A DNA stretch of 64,000 nucleotides, taken from Stappia sp. MMSF_3263. GTDB taxonomy: Bacteria > Pseudomonadota > Alphaproteobacteria > Rhizobiales > Stappiaceae. The stretch is taken from positions 186,001 to 250,000 of the forward strand of contig NZ_JASHIK010000005.1 of the NCBI RefSeq assembly GCF_030733745.1. The letters run 5' to 3'. Below, piece by piece: positions 31,903 through 40,264 of this stretch. Position numbers and translations under genes: made by a program. The notes below the pieces were generated by a model. It worked only from the letters and a program-made list of their open reading frames with translations, made no database searches and was not told the DNA's origin. Within the stretch, counting starts at the first letter, position 1. Each line of letters starts with the position of its first letter.

Positions 31903-32853
31903 TCAGCTGGCGGCGCGCCAGTCGAAATCCGGGGCGAAGTGCTTCTCGTGAACCCCGTCATTGGCCCAGTCGCCGTCGAAGGCGTAGAAGCCGGCGTCGA
32001 AGGTCGCCGTGTCGACCAGGTAGTAGGCCGGGATCGGCGGCAGCGGCTCGCAATAGGGCGCCTTTTCCAGGTCGCACAGGGCAAGGACGGAGCGCGCGGC
32101 GACATAGCCGCAGGCGATCGGGGGGACCGCGCCCAGGATCGGGATGTTGCCGATGTCCTCCATCCACTCGTAGACGGTGTCGCGTCCGGGGAAGCGAGGG
32201 AAGTAGTTGGCCTGCATCTTGATCAGGCGCTCGACATCGTCGCGGTCGAGCGTCTTGTCCTCGGGAATGCCGAGCAGGTCCTCGTAGGTGACGCCGTCCT
32301 TGTCGAACTTGTAGACGGTCGAGGCCCAGCCCCAGACGCAGGCGCACAGCATGGTGATCGCGGTGGGGCTTGCCCGGTAGGCCCGGTGCAGCGCGTAGCG
32401 CTCCGAAATCAGGTAGAAATCGGTCATGTCGAGCAGCAGATCGCAGCCCTCGACGAAATCCTCGGCCGTATGGCGCTGGATGCCGTCGGGATAGATCTCG
32501 ACGGTCACGTCGGGCGTCATCTCGTGCACCATCTCGCCGACGACCATCGCCTTGTTGCGGCCGACGGTGTTCTTGCCCGAGCCGAGCTGGCGGTTGATGT
32601 TGGAGGCGTCGAAATGGTCGGGATCGGCAAGCTTCAGGTGGCGCACGCCCATCCGGGCAAGCTGCACCGCCAGGTAGGATCCGATGCCGCCGCATCCGGC
32701 GACGCCGACAGTGGCGTTGGCCAGCTTTTCCTGGGAGAGCCGGCGCTGCTCCTCGTCGATGCCGAGGAAACACAGCGAGCGCGATACCCGCTCGTTGTAG
32801 AAGGCCTCGTCATAGATGCCGTCCAGCTTGATCTTGCGTGCTTTCTTGAGCAT
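31903..32853 (-). CDS. ThiF/E1-like adenylyltransferase
   Basis: A 316-residue ThiF/MoeB/HesA-family protein. It has the nucleotide loop GVAGCGGIGSYLA (about residues 46-58), acidic LADPDHFDASNINRQ (with the Arg finger), and GRNKA. Zinc CxxC pairs of ThiF/MoeB are absent. The family adenylates a C-terminal carboxylate of a carrier protein, or in tRNA and peptide systems another carboxylate. No ThiS/MoaD-like carrier gene is seen in the operon. It may activate a free carboxylate or act with a carrier encoded elsewhere. Confidence 0.88.
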   Translation of the reverse strand: MLKKARKIKLDGIYDEAFYNERVSRSLCFLGIDEEQRRLSQEKLANATVGVAGCGGIGSYLAVQLARMGVRHLKLADPDHFDASNINRQLGSGKNTVGRNKAMVVGEMVHEMTPDVTVEIYPDGIQRHTAEDFVEGCDLLLDMTDFYLISERYALHRAYRASPTAITMLCACVWGWASTVYKFDKDGVTYEDLLGIPEDKTLDRDDVERLIKMQANYFPRFPGRDTVYEWMEDIGNIPILGAVPPIACGYVAARSVLALCDLEKAPYCEPLPPIPAYYLVDTATFDAGFYAFDGDWANDGVHEKHFAPDFDWRAAS

Positions 32854-32870
32854 GTGAACTGTCCTTTCGC

Positions 32871-33323
32871 TCAGGTGTCGAAACCGTCCCCGTCGGGGTA
32901 TTCCTCGAGATTGGTGTAGCGGATGGTCACTTCGGCGCCGGCCGCGACGGGCCGCAGGACGCGCAGCTGCAGCCAGAGGCCGTCGGCCTCGAAGCTCCAC
33001 TGGATGACGGCGTTGTTGTCCGCCGCATGGTTGCAGTAGGACATGGCGCCATTGATCAGCGCGTAGGTGTTGCCCGGATTGCCGGGGGCGTAGTCGGTGG
33101 GATTGGCGAGCAGGTGGTCGAATACAGCCGTCGGCTTGAGTTCTGCACTTCTTGATGCGTCGAAGAAGATCCCCGGAGCGCGCTCCAGAAGGTCTCCTGC
33201 GGCAAGATCCTTGAGTGCATAGACGCCGCGCCCCTTGCGGCCTGCAGCCCGAACCTCGATCTTGATTTCTGAAATCGAGGACTGTTCTTCCTGGAGCTCT
33301 GAAACGTCTTTGACGGACGGCAT
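32871..33323 (-). CDS. SET domain protein
   Basis: A 150-residue SET-domain protein. The fold is visible as GRKGRGVYALKDLAAGDLLE (about 28-47), the pseudoknot segment INGAMSYCNHAADNN (about 89-103, matching N-H-x-C-x-x-N-type SAM motif), and EVTIRYTNLEEYP. SET proteins transfer methyl from SAM to protein lysine. It has no pre- or post-SET Cys clusters. It heads the operon, with GAAGGA upstream of ATG 33323. Whether it methylates a protein or the pathway intermediate is unknown. Confidence 0.88.
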   Translation of the reverse strand: MPSVKDVSELQEEQSSISEIKIEVRAAGRKGRGVYALKDLAAGDLLERAPGIFFDASRSAELKPTAVFDHLLANPTDYAPGNPGNTYALINGAMSYCNHAADNNAVIQWSFEADGLWLQLRVLRPVAAGAEVTIRYTNLEEYPDGDGFDT

Positions 33324-33374
33324 GATTTCTTCCTTGAAGGGGTGGTGTCCCGCTGTTCAAGGAGAGATTATTGT

Positions 33375-33401
33375 GCATGAACTCATGCGGATATGATCCG
33401 C
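33375..33401. promoter_or_regulatory. Overlapping dyads in the operon promoter region
   Basis: The 141-bp gap between the ArsR gene and the SET gene holds two joined inverted repeats: gcatga-ac-tcatgc (33375-33388) and gcggat-atg-atccgc (33387-33401). They lie next to an AATAAT element facing the operon, so they fit an operator for the adjacent ArsR protein. Confidence 0.5.
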
Positions 33402-33464
33402 ACGGTTCATTTTGTGCCTACCAGTGCGTGTGATTTTGATTTCTGCGCGCCGAGAAGATGCAGG

Positions 33465-34154
33465 TCAGTCCGGTGCGGGACAGAAGCGTTCTAGGAATCG
33501 TGTCTCGCCGTCCGGCGTGAAGGCGACAATGCGGGTCTGGCGATCGCGGCGGGCCCAGCCAAGGTCCTCGATCCGCCCGAGGATGGCGCGGCCAAGGCTG
33601 CCGGCGAGATGCGAGCGGCGTTCGCTCCAGTCGAGGCATTCGCGGCAGAGCCGGGTCTTGCCGGCGTCGAGCGCGGAAAGGTCGATGCCGAAATCCGCGA
33701 CGAAGGCGCGTCCCGCCGGGGTGAGGGCGAGGTCGTCGCCGCCGCGCCCGATGAGGCCGCGTGCCATGAGGCTGTCGAACATCCGCGTGCCCAGATCTCC
33801 GGCCAGGTGATTGTAGCAGACGCGGGCCTTGCGCAGGGCCGGATCGCGCGGGCCCGGGCGGCTGCGCAGGTGGCCGTGGCCGGCGGCAAGCCCCATCAAC
33901 CCCTCCAGCACCCGGGCAACCTCGTCGCTGGCGAGGCTGAAATACTTGTGCCGGCCCTGCCTGCGGGGGCTTGCCAGACCGCCTTCGCACAGCTTCGCCA
34001 GATGAGAGCTGGCGGTGGGCAGGGTGACGCCGGCCTCGGCCGCCAGTTCGCTTGCGGTCAGCGCACGCCCGCCCATCAGCGCCGACAGCATGTTGGCGCG
34101 GGCTGGATCACCGATCAGCGCGGCGAGACGGGCGATGTCCGGACCTTCTTTCAT
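33465..34154 (-). CDS. ArsR family transcriptional regulator
   Basis: A 229-residue regulator, twice the usual ArsR length. The winged helix (residues 5-85: LIGDPARANMLSALMGGRALTASELA, LPTASSHLAKLCEGGLA) is followed by a second, unidentified helical domain with CLDWSERRSHLAGSLG (about 170-185, paired Cys in RLCREC). It is upstream of, and on the same strand as, the 12-gene operon, and divergent from the NIPSNAP gene, so it could govern either or both. The layout matches ArsR proteins of the YdfF/CzrA-like long type. Confidence 0.88.
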   Translation of the reverse strand: MKEGPDIARLAALIGDPARANMLSALMGGRALTASELAAEAGVTLPTASSHLAKLCEGGLASPRRQGRHKYFSLASDEVARVLEGLMGLAAGHGHLRSRPGPRDPALRKARVCYNHLAGDLGTRMFDSLMARGLIGRGGDDLALTPAGRAFVADFGIDLSALDAGKTRLCRECLDWSERRSHLAGSLGRAILGRIEDLGWARRDRQTRIVAFTPDGETRFLERFCPAPD

Positions 34155-34233
34155 GGTTCGATGGTAGTCGAAGCATGAGCATGCCGCAATCGGTTAGCGT
34201 GGCGACCTGTCCACATGAAGGAAGGGAGCAGAC

Positions 34234-34557
34234 ATGCTGACCTGCGTCATCCGCTATCACATCGACCCGACGAAGAAGGCGCAGTTCGCGCAATATGCCC
34301 GCAACTGGGGTACCGCGATCCCGCGTTGCGGGGCCGACCTGATCGGCTATTTCACCCCGCACGAGGGGTCGAGCACGCTCGCCTACGGCATCTACAACAT
34401 TGCAAGCCTTGGCGACTACGAAGCTTACCGGGCCCGGCTTGCCGCCGACCCGCTCGGCCGCGAGAACTACGAATTCGCACAGGATGAGCGCTTCCTGCTG
34501 CGCGAGGATCGAACCTTCCTGAAGCTCGTCTCGGCGCCGCATGGAGCACGGTCGTGA
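34234..34557 (+). CDS. NIPSNAP family protein
   Basis: A 107-residue dimeric alpha-beta barrel protein: MLTCVIRYHIDPTKKAQFAQYARNW first unit and LLREDRTFLKLV end are typical NIPSNAP. The reaction is unknown; many bacterial members are co-operonic with ABM proteins as here. GAAGGGAGCAG precedes ATG. The stop overlaps the next start (GTGA). Confidence 0.85.
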   Translation: MLTCVIRYHIDPTKKAQFAQYARNWGTAIPRCGADLIGYFTPHEGSSTLAYGIYNIASLGDYEAYRARLAADPLGRENYEFAQDERFLLREDRTFLKLVSAPHGARS

Positions 34558-34910
34558 TCGCGGTGATCTTCGAGGTCGTGCCGGCGAAGGGCGGCGGCCG
34601 GGAGCGTTACCTGGAAATTGCCGCAAGCCTGCGGCCGGTGCTGGAGAGAATCGACGGCTTCATCTCGGTGGAGCGCTTCCAGAGCCTGTCCGATCCCGAC
34701 AAGGTGCTGTCGCTCTCCTTCTTCCGCGACGAGGACGCGGTTCGGGCCTGGCGCAACCGTGAGAGCCACCGCGCGGCCCAGGGGCAGGGGCGCGGCGGGG
34801 TGTTCTCCGACTACCGGCTGCGCATTGCCGAGGTGTCGCGCGACTATGGCCTGCGCGACCGGGCGCAGGCGCCCGCCGACAGCCGGTCCGTTCACGACGA
34901 CAGCGCGTAG
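34554..34910 (+). CDS. Antibiotic biosynthesis monooxygenase (ABM) domain protein
   Basis: A 118-residue single ABM domain (about residues 1-95: VIFEVVPAKGGGRERYLEIA, ISVERFQS, LSLSFFRDEDAVRAWRN). ABM proteins are cofactor-free or haem-using small oxygenases or heme-degrading types; substrate unknown. GTG 34554 is coupled to the NIPSNAP gene. The last 20 residues are an unstructured tail. Confidence 0.85.
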   Translation: MIAVIFEVVPAKGGGRERYLEIAASLRPVLERIDGFISVERFQSLSDPDKVLSLSFFRDEDAVRAWRNRESHRAAQGQGRGGVFSDYRLRIAEVSRDYGLRDRAQAPADSRSVHDDSA

Positions 34911-34928
34911 CCGCAAGGACCTGGGGGA

Positions 34929-36344
34929 TCAGGCGGGATCAAGGAACCAGCGTTTCGCGTTGCCGTGGCAGATGTCGCGGATGAGGCCGTCGGCAAGCTC
35001 CGTGTCCGGCGGCATCAAGCCGCGCTCCATCCAGCCGCCGACCATGTTGCAAAGCAGGCGGCGGAAATATTCGTGGCGCGGGAAGGAGAGGAAGGAGCGG
35101 CTGTCGGTGAGCATGCCGACAAAGGTGGAGAGGAGGCCCATCTGCGCCAGCTGCGCCATCTGCCGCTCCATGCCGTCAAGCTGGTCGTTGAACCACCAGC
35201 CGGAGCCGGCCTGAACCTTGCCCGGAACGCTGCCGTCCTGGAAGTTGCCGGCGGTGGTGACGACGACCTCGTTCCTGGTCGGATCGAGGCAGTAGAGGAT
35301 GGTGCGGGGCAATTCGCCGGTGCGGTCGAGCCGGTCAAGCAGCGCGTTGAGGGGGCCTGCAAGCGGCAGATCGGCGATGGAATCGCCGCCGACATCGGGG
35401 CCGAGGCGCGAGAAGAGCGCGCTGCGGGCGTTGCGGATCGCGCCGATATGGAACTGCATGACGAGGTCGCGGGCCGCATAGGCGCGGCCGAGGGCGACCA
35501 GCACGGCGGTCTGGAAATCGGCGATCTCGTCCTCGTCCGGTGTCGCGCCCGAAAGCCGCTTCGACAGGATCGCGTCGAGCCGGGCCGCGCCGCAGTCGCG
35601 CCCCTGGCGCAGGATCTCGATGCCGTGGTCGGTGGCGCGGCAGCCGGCGGCGACGAAATGGTCGAGCCGGGCGGTCAGCGCGCCAATCAGGTCGTCGAAC
35701 GTGGCAACCGGCTGGCCGCATGTCTCGGAGAGCCGTGCGACATAGTCGGCAAAGCCGTCGAGCTCGATCTTGAATGCCTTGTCCGGGCGGAAGCTCGGCA
35801 CCATGCGGAAACCGAGCGTCGCGTCACCTTTCAGGGCGATGTGGTGTTCGAGCGTGTCGCAGGGGTCGTCCGTCGTGCCGACCAGTTCGACCTTCATGCC
35901 CCGCAGCAGGCCGCGCGCCGAATGATCAGGGCCGGCGAGCTGCCGGTTGGCCTCGTCCCAGATCTCGCCGGCGCTGCCCGCATTGAGCACCACGCCTTTC
36001 ATGCCGAAATAGCGGGCCAGCTCCAGATGCGACCAGTGATAGAGCGGGTTGCCGACGAAGCGCGGCATGGCACCGGCGAAGGCCTCATATTTCTCGCGGA
36101 AATCCGCGTCCCCGGTGACCAGCCGTTCGTCGATACCGGCCCAGCGCATCGCCCGCCACTTGTAGTGATCGCCCTCCAGCCAGATGCGGCCGAGCGTATC
36201 CCAGCGCTTGTCGGAGGCGATCTCCGCCGGCGGCAGATGGTTGTGGTAGTCGACGATGGGAAGCGACGCCGCGACCTGGTGGAAGAGACGGGCGGCGTGG
36301 TCGGTTTCGAGCAGGAAGTCGTCGCCGAGAAAAGGCTTGGTCAT
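34929..36344 (-). CDS. uxaC: Uronate (glucuronate/galacturonate) isomerase
   Basis: A 471-residue UxaC of the amidohydrolase superfamily: PIVDYHNHLPPAEIA (about residues 30-44) bears the metal His pair, with AGIDERLVTGDADFREKYEAFA and QFHIGAIRNA further on. It turns D-glucuronate into D-fructuronate. It is the last gene of the leftward operon and overlaps uxuB by the ATGA junction. Together with uxuB and uxuA it gives 2-keto-3-deoxygluconate. Confidence 0.95.
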   Translation of the reverse strand: MTKPFLGDDFLLETDHAARLFHQVAASLPIVDYHNHLPPAEIASDKRWDTLGRIWLEGDHYKWRAMRWAGIDERLVTGDADFREKYEAFAGAMPRFVGNPLYHWSHLELARYFGMKGVVLNAGSAGEIWDEANRQLAGPDHSARGLLRGMKVELVGTTDDPCDTLEHHIALKGDATLGFRMVPSFRPDKAFKIELDGFADYVARLSETCGQPVATFDDLIGALTARLDHFVAAGCRATDHGIEILRQGRDCGAARLDAILSKRLSGATPDEDEIADFQTAVLVALGRAYAARDLVMQFHIGAIRNARSALFSRLGPDVGGDSIADLPLAGPLNALLDRLDRTGELPRTILYCLDPTRNEVVVTTAGNFQDGSVPGKVQAGSGWWFNDQLDGMERQMAQLAQMGLLSTFVGMLTDSRSFLSFPRHEYFRRLLCNMVGGWMERGLMPPDTELADGLIRDICHGNAKRWFLDPA

Positions 36345-37831
36345 GCGGGGCTCCTGGGGGCGTCGGCAAGGCGGGCGAGGGTGGCGCGCACGCCCTCGCG
36401 TCGCAGCTCCAGATAGGCGGCCTCCACAAGCGAAACGAAGTCCGCATTGGCGGCAAGGTCGGCCGGAAAGACCGCTTCGAGGCCAAGCATGGCGCGGACA
36501 TAGGCCGGGCCGTCGGTATTGCCGGCGACGATCTCCGTTATGCGTCCGGCCAGCGGGTCGTTGAGGGCGAGCGCGTTGCCTGCCTCGTCCTTGCCGCGGC
36601 AGAAGGCGAGCCAGCCGGCGACGCCGAGCGCCAGACGTGGCCAGGGCGTACCGGCGGCAAGGTGCCTGCGGATCGGCGCCAGCAAGCGCTGCGGCAGCTT
36701 CTGGCTGGTGTCGGTGGCGATCTGGGAGGTGCGGTGCTTCAGCCGGGAGTTGGAGAAGCGGGCGAGCAAAGCATCGGCATAGGCATCAAGGTCGTGCTCG
36801 TCCGGCAGCGACAGGGTCGGGGCCTGCTCTTCCAGCATCAGGCCGCGCGCGGCGGCGCGCAGCAGCGGATCGCCCACGCACTCGGCAATGGTCGAAAGGC
36901 CGGCGAGCTGTCCGAGGCAGGCGAGGAAGGTGTGGCTGCCATTCAGCATGCGCAGCTTCATCTCCTCGAAGGGGCGCACATCGGAGACGAATTGCACCCC
37001 GGCAAGGGAGAAGTCCGGCCGGCCGGCGGCAAAATAGTCCTCCACCACCCATTGCCGGAAGGGCTCGCAGACGATCCCGGCATCGGCGGCGATACCGGCG
37101 CGCGCCAGCATGTCGCGTCCGTCCGCATCAAGCGCCGGCACGATCCGGTCGACCATGGTGCAGGGGAAGGAGACATTTGCCTCGATCCAGGCAGCGAGGC
37201 CTTCGTCGCGGGCACGGGCGAAATCGAGCACGGCGGCGCGGCAGACATGGCCGTTTTCCGGCAGGTTGTCGCAGGAAAGGACGGTCAGCCCGGCAAGCCC
37301 GGCGGCGCGGCGCAGGCGCAGGCCCTCGACGATGACGCCGATGGCCGTGCCGGGAGCCTGCGGCGTTGCAAGATCGCGGACGATGCCGGCATTGCCTGGA
37401 TCGAGGCGTCCGTCGCGAGTGCAATAGCCCTTTTCGGTGATGGTCAGCGAGACGATGGCCAGTTCCGGCCGGGTGAAACGGCCGAGCAGCGCGGCAAGGC
37501 CGTCGCGGAGCGGATGGCAGGTGGCGACGACGGCATCGACCCGGCGGACCTCCGTGCTCTCGTCATCGGCGGCAAGCACCCAGTGCCGGCAGTCGTCCCG
37601 CTCCAGGGCGTCGAGATCCTCGACGCCGGAGTTGAGGCGCACGGCAACCATGCCCCAGTCGCGGTTTTCGGGCTCGCCGGTGCCGTCCAGCGTCTCGTCG
37701 AGGATCGTCGTCAGGAAGGCGCGGGCGAAGGCGCCGAAACCGATGTGAAGGATGCGCTCCCGCAACGTCGCACGCTCGTAGGTAGGGAGGGTGCGATCGA
37801 AGTCGTCGCCCTTTTTTTCCAGCTTTTGCAT
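36341..37831 (-). CDS. uxuB: Mannitol dehydrogenase family, fructuronate reductase
   Basis: A 496-residue long-chain polyol dehydrogenase: N-terminal Rossmann ILHIGFGAFARAFLTT and the C-terminal all-helical domain with the family motif KLRMLNGSHTFLACLG (catalytic Lys/Asn/His). It reduces fructuronate to mannonate in the glucuronate pathway; gene context makes this more likely than mannitol dehydrogenase. ATG 37831 has AAGGA 7 nt upstream; ATG 37849 overlaps the stop of the GH31 gene (ATGA) and is the alternative. Confidence 0.93.
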   Translation of the reverse strand: MQKLEKKGDDFDRTLPTYERATLRERILHIGFGAFARAFLTTILDETLDGTGEPENRDWGMVAVRLNSGVEDLDALERDDCRHWVLAADDESTEVRRVDAVVATCHPLRDGLAALLGRFTRPELAIVSLTITEKGYCTRDGRLDPGNAGIVRDLATPQAPGTAIGVIVEGLRLRRAAGLAGLTVLSCDNLPENGHVCRAAVLDFARARDEGLAAWIEANVSFPCTMVDRIVPALDADGRDMLARAGIAADAGIVCEPFRQWVVEDYFAAGRPDFSLAGVQFVSDVRPFEEMKLRMLNGSHTFLACLGQLAGLSTIAECVGDPLLRAAARGLMLEEQAPTLSLPDEHDLDAYADALLARFSNSRLKHRTSQIATDTSQKLPQRLLAPIRRHLAAGTPWPRLALGVAGWLAFCRGKDEAGNALALNDPLAGRITEIVAGNTDGPAYVRAMLGLEAVFPADLAANADFVSLVEAAYLELRREGVRATLARLADAPRSPA

Positions 37832-37845
37832 GGAACTATCCTTGA

Positions 37846-40245
37846 TCATTCATCCGGGATTGAAACGCTGTCGCCGGAGGAAATGTCCACGCCATTGACG
37901 AGGAGACGGCGGCTTTCGCCGGCCGGCAGCTCGACGCGCGCGCTGGCATGGGCCGGCCGATAGGCGCCCTTGCGGTGCAGTGTCAGGCGGAGCGCGTCCG
38001 CCTCGCAGGTGAGCGTCATTTCGGTGATCGCGTGGTTGCCGGCAAGCGCGTTCGCCGAGACGCCGTCGTCGGCATATTCGGTGCAGGTGGCGGAGATGCC
38101 GGCGGGGGCGGGGAAGAGCGCCAGCACCCGCGTCGCATCGCGCGCGGCGTCGGCGCGGGCAAGCCCTTCGGCGAGCGGCAGCACGGCGCCGGCACGCACG
38201 AAGAGCGGCATGGAGGCGAGCGTGACGGGCACGACGATCTCCTGTCCGCCCGCATGCCAGGCGCCGGTCCAGAAGTCCCGCCAGCCGCTGCCATTGTCCG
38301 GCAGGTAGACGCGCCGCTCGCTCTGGCCCGGCTCGATGACATTGGCGACGAGCAGGTCGCGGCCGATCATGAAATCGTCCGGTTCCTCGAAGCAGCGCGC
38401 ATCATGCTCGTGGTCGAGGAAGGTCGGGCGCAGCATCGGCTCGTGCGCCACGACGGCCTGTTGCAGCGCCGTGTAGAGATAGGGCAGCAGGCGGTAGCGC
38501 AGGCGGATCGCGTCGCGGACGAGCGGTGTTGCTTCCGGATACATCCAGGGTTCGTTGACGGTGCCGTCGTCGTTCCAGGAATGGATGGTGAAACGCGGAT
38601 GGAAGATGCCGTTCTGCACCCAGCGGACGAAGAGTTCCGCGTCGGGCTTGGGCCCGGCGAAACCGCCGACATCGTGGCCGATATTGTAAAGGCCTGACAG
38701 CGACATGCCGAGGCCCATGCGGATGTTGTAGCGCAGCGTCTTCCATTCGGTGCGGTTGTCGCCCGACCAGGTCTGGGCGTAGCGCTGCATGCCGGGCGCG
38801 CCGGAACGCGAGATGAGATAGGGGCGACTGTCCGGCGCATGCGCCACCTGCGCCTCGCGGCTGGCGCGGTTCATCAAGAGCGGCATCAGGGGGCGGACGA
38901 GGCCGACATCGATTTCCTCGCCGAAGCCGTTGCAGCGGGCACCCGCGTCCCAGACCTCGAACTCGTTGTTGTCGTTCCAGGTCGAGCCGATGCCGTTGGC
39001 AAGCAGCTTCTCCGTGACGTTTGTCTGCCACCAGGCGACCGTCTCCGGATTGGTGAAGTCGAGATGCGAGCCCTCGTCGTCCCAGAAGGAGGAACGTTCC
39101 GGCGTATCGCTCTCGCTGTCGCGGATGAAGAGGCCGCGCGCCGCGACCTCGTCATACATGGGGTGGTCCTGCAAGAGGCAGGGCTTGATGTTGGCGGCAA
39201 GATGCAGGCCGGCCTTTGCAAAGGTCGCGGCCATGGCCTTCGGGTCGGGCACCTTGTTGTGGTTCCAGGTGAAGACGTAGCGCTTCGGCCCGATCGAGGA
39301 ATAGCCGGAGGAGAGCTGAAAGCTGTCGCAGGGAATGTCGTGCTCGTCGACAAGGCGGGCGAAGCCCTCAAGCTGCTCCTGCGCGTTCTCCGCATCGGTG
39401 TAATGCATGGTCGAGCCGGAATAGCCGAGGCTCCAGAGCGGGGGGAAGGCGGTGCCGCCGGTCAGGCGGACATGCGCCTTGACCACGTCGAGCACCTTCG
39501 GCGCCCAGCTCATGTAGTAGTCGAGATCGCCATCGGCGGCGCGATAGGCCCGGTAGGGCCGGTGGTAGTTGTCGAGCTCGTTGCCGAGATCGAACCAGCA
39601 ACCCGCGAGATTGTCGTAGAAGAGGCCGAAGGCGCCGGCATCCGCGGTGCGGGTGAGCGTGAAGGGGATGTGCTTGTAGAGCGGGTCGGTGGCGCTGGCG
39701 TCATAGCCCATGGCGTCGAGATTGCGCATCTCGAAGCGCCTGCCCGAGCGCTCCAGGTCGCCCGCCTTTTCGCCGAGACCGTAGACCCGCTCGCCGGGTT
39801 TCCTCAGGAGGAAATGGCCGTGGGCATTGTCGCGCACGCCGAGCATATAGGCGCCGGTCGGTCGCTCCTCGGCAAAGACGGCAAAGCTCCCGTCCGCCTG
39901 CCGAGCGCTCCAGGTGAAGGTGAGCGGCTCGGTGATTTCGAGGTGCAGGGTGTCCGTGGACAGGGTCAGGCCGGTGGCGGTCTCCTCCAGCGTGAAGGCC
40001 GGGCAGGGGAAGCCGGAAAGATCCATCCGGTCGCGGCCCTCCCAGGCGACATCGGCGCCGCCGGTTGCCAGTCCGGGCGCGATCGTCCAGGTGCGGGCGA
40101 GGCGGAAGACGCCGTCCTTGCGCAGCACGACGCGGAACAGGGTTTCGTCGAGGACATGGATCGTCAACAGGTGGCGACCATCGACGAGAAGATCGACGCC
40201 GGCCTCGCGACGCGCATCGAGGCGGAAGGACTTGAGCGGTTTCAT
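37846..40245 (-). CDS. GH31 family alpha-glycosidase
   Basis: A 799-residue GH31 enzyme with N-terminal beta-sandwich (1-220), TIM barrel (250-600) and C-terminal sandwiches. The nucleophile lies in TWNDNNEFEVW (D425), the acid/base in TWSGDNRTEWKTL (D496). Such enzymes are alpha-glucosidases, alpha-xylosidases or related. Placement in a glucuronide operon suggests it acts on an alpha-linked glucuronide-containing or side-chain sugar. No signal peptide is seen, so it works in the cytoplasm on imported oligosaccharides. Confidence 0.93.
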   Translation of the reverse strand: MKPLKSFRLDARREAGVDLLVDGRHLLTIHVLDETLFRVVLRKDGVFRLARTWTIAPGLATGGADVAWEGRDRMDLSGFPCPAFTLEETATGLTLSTDTLHLEITEPLTFTWSARQADGSFAVFAEERPTGAYMLGVRDNAHGHFLLRKPGERVYGLGEKAGDLERSGRRFEMRNLDAMGYDASATDPLYKHIPFTLTRTADAGAFGLFYDNLAGCWFDLGNELDNYHRPYRAYRAADGDLDYYMSWAPKVLDVVKAHVRLTGGTAFPPLWSLGYSGSTMHYTDAENAQEQLEGFARLVDEHDIPCDSFQLSSGYSSIGPKRYVFTWNHNKVPDPKAMAATFAKAGLHLAANIKPCLLQDHPMYDEVAARGLFIRDSESDTPERSSFWDDEGSHLDFTNPETVAWWQTNVTEKLLANGIGSTWNDNNEFEVWDAGARCNGFGEEIDVGLVRPLMPLLMNRASREAQVAHAPDSRPYLISRSGAPGMQRYAQTWSGDNRTEWKTLRYNIRMGLGMSLSGLYNIGHDVGGFAGPKPDAELFVRWVQNGIFHPRFTIHSWNDDGTVNEPWMYPEATPLVRDAIRLRYRLLPYLYTALQQAVVAHEPMLRPTFLDHEHDARCFEEPDDFMIGRDLLVANVIEPGQSERRVYLPDNGSGWRDFWTGAWHAGGQEIVVPVTLASMPLFVRAGAVLPLAEGLARADAARDATRVLALFPAPAGISATCTEYADDGVSANALAGNHAITEMTLTCEADALRLTLHRKGAYRPAHASARVELPAGESRRLLVNGVDISSGDSVSIPDE

Positions 40246-40264
40246 GTGAGCAGGTGTCCGGTGA

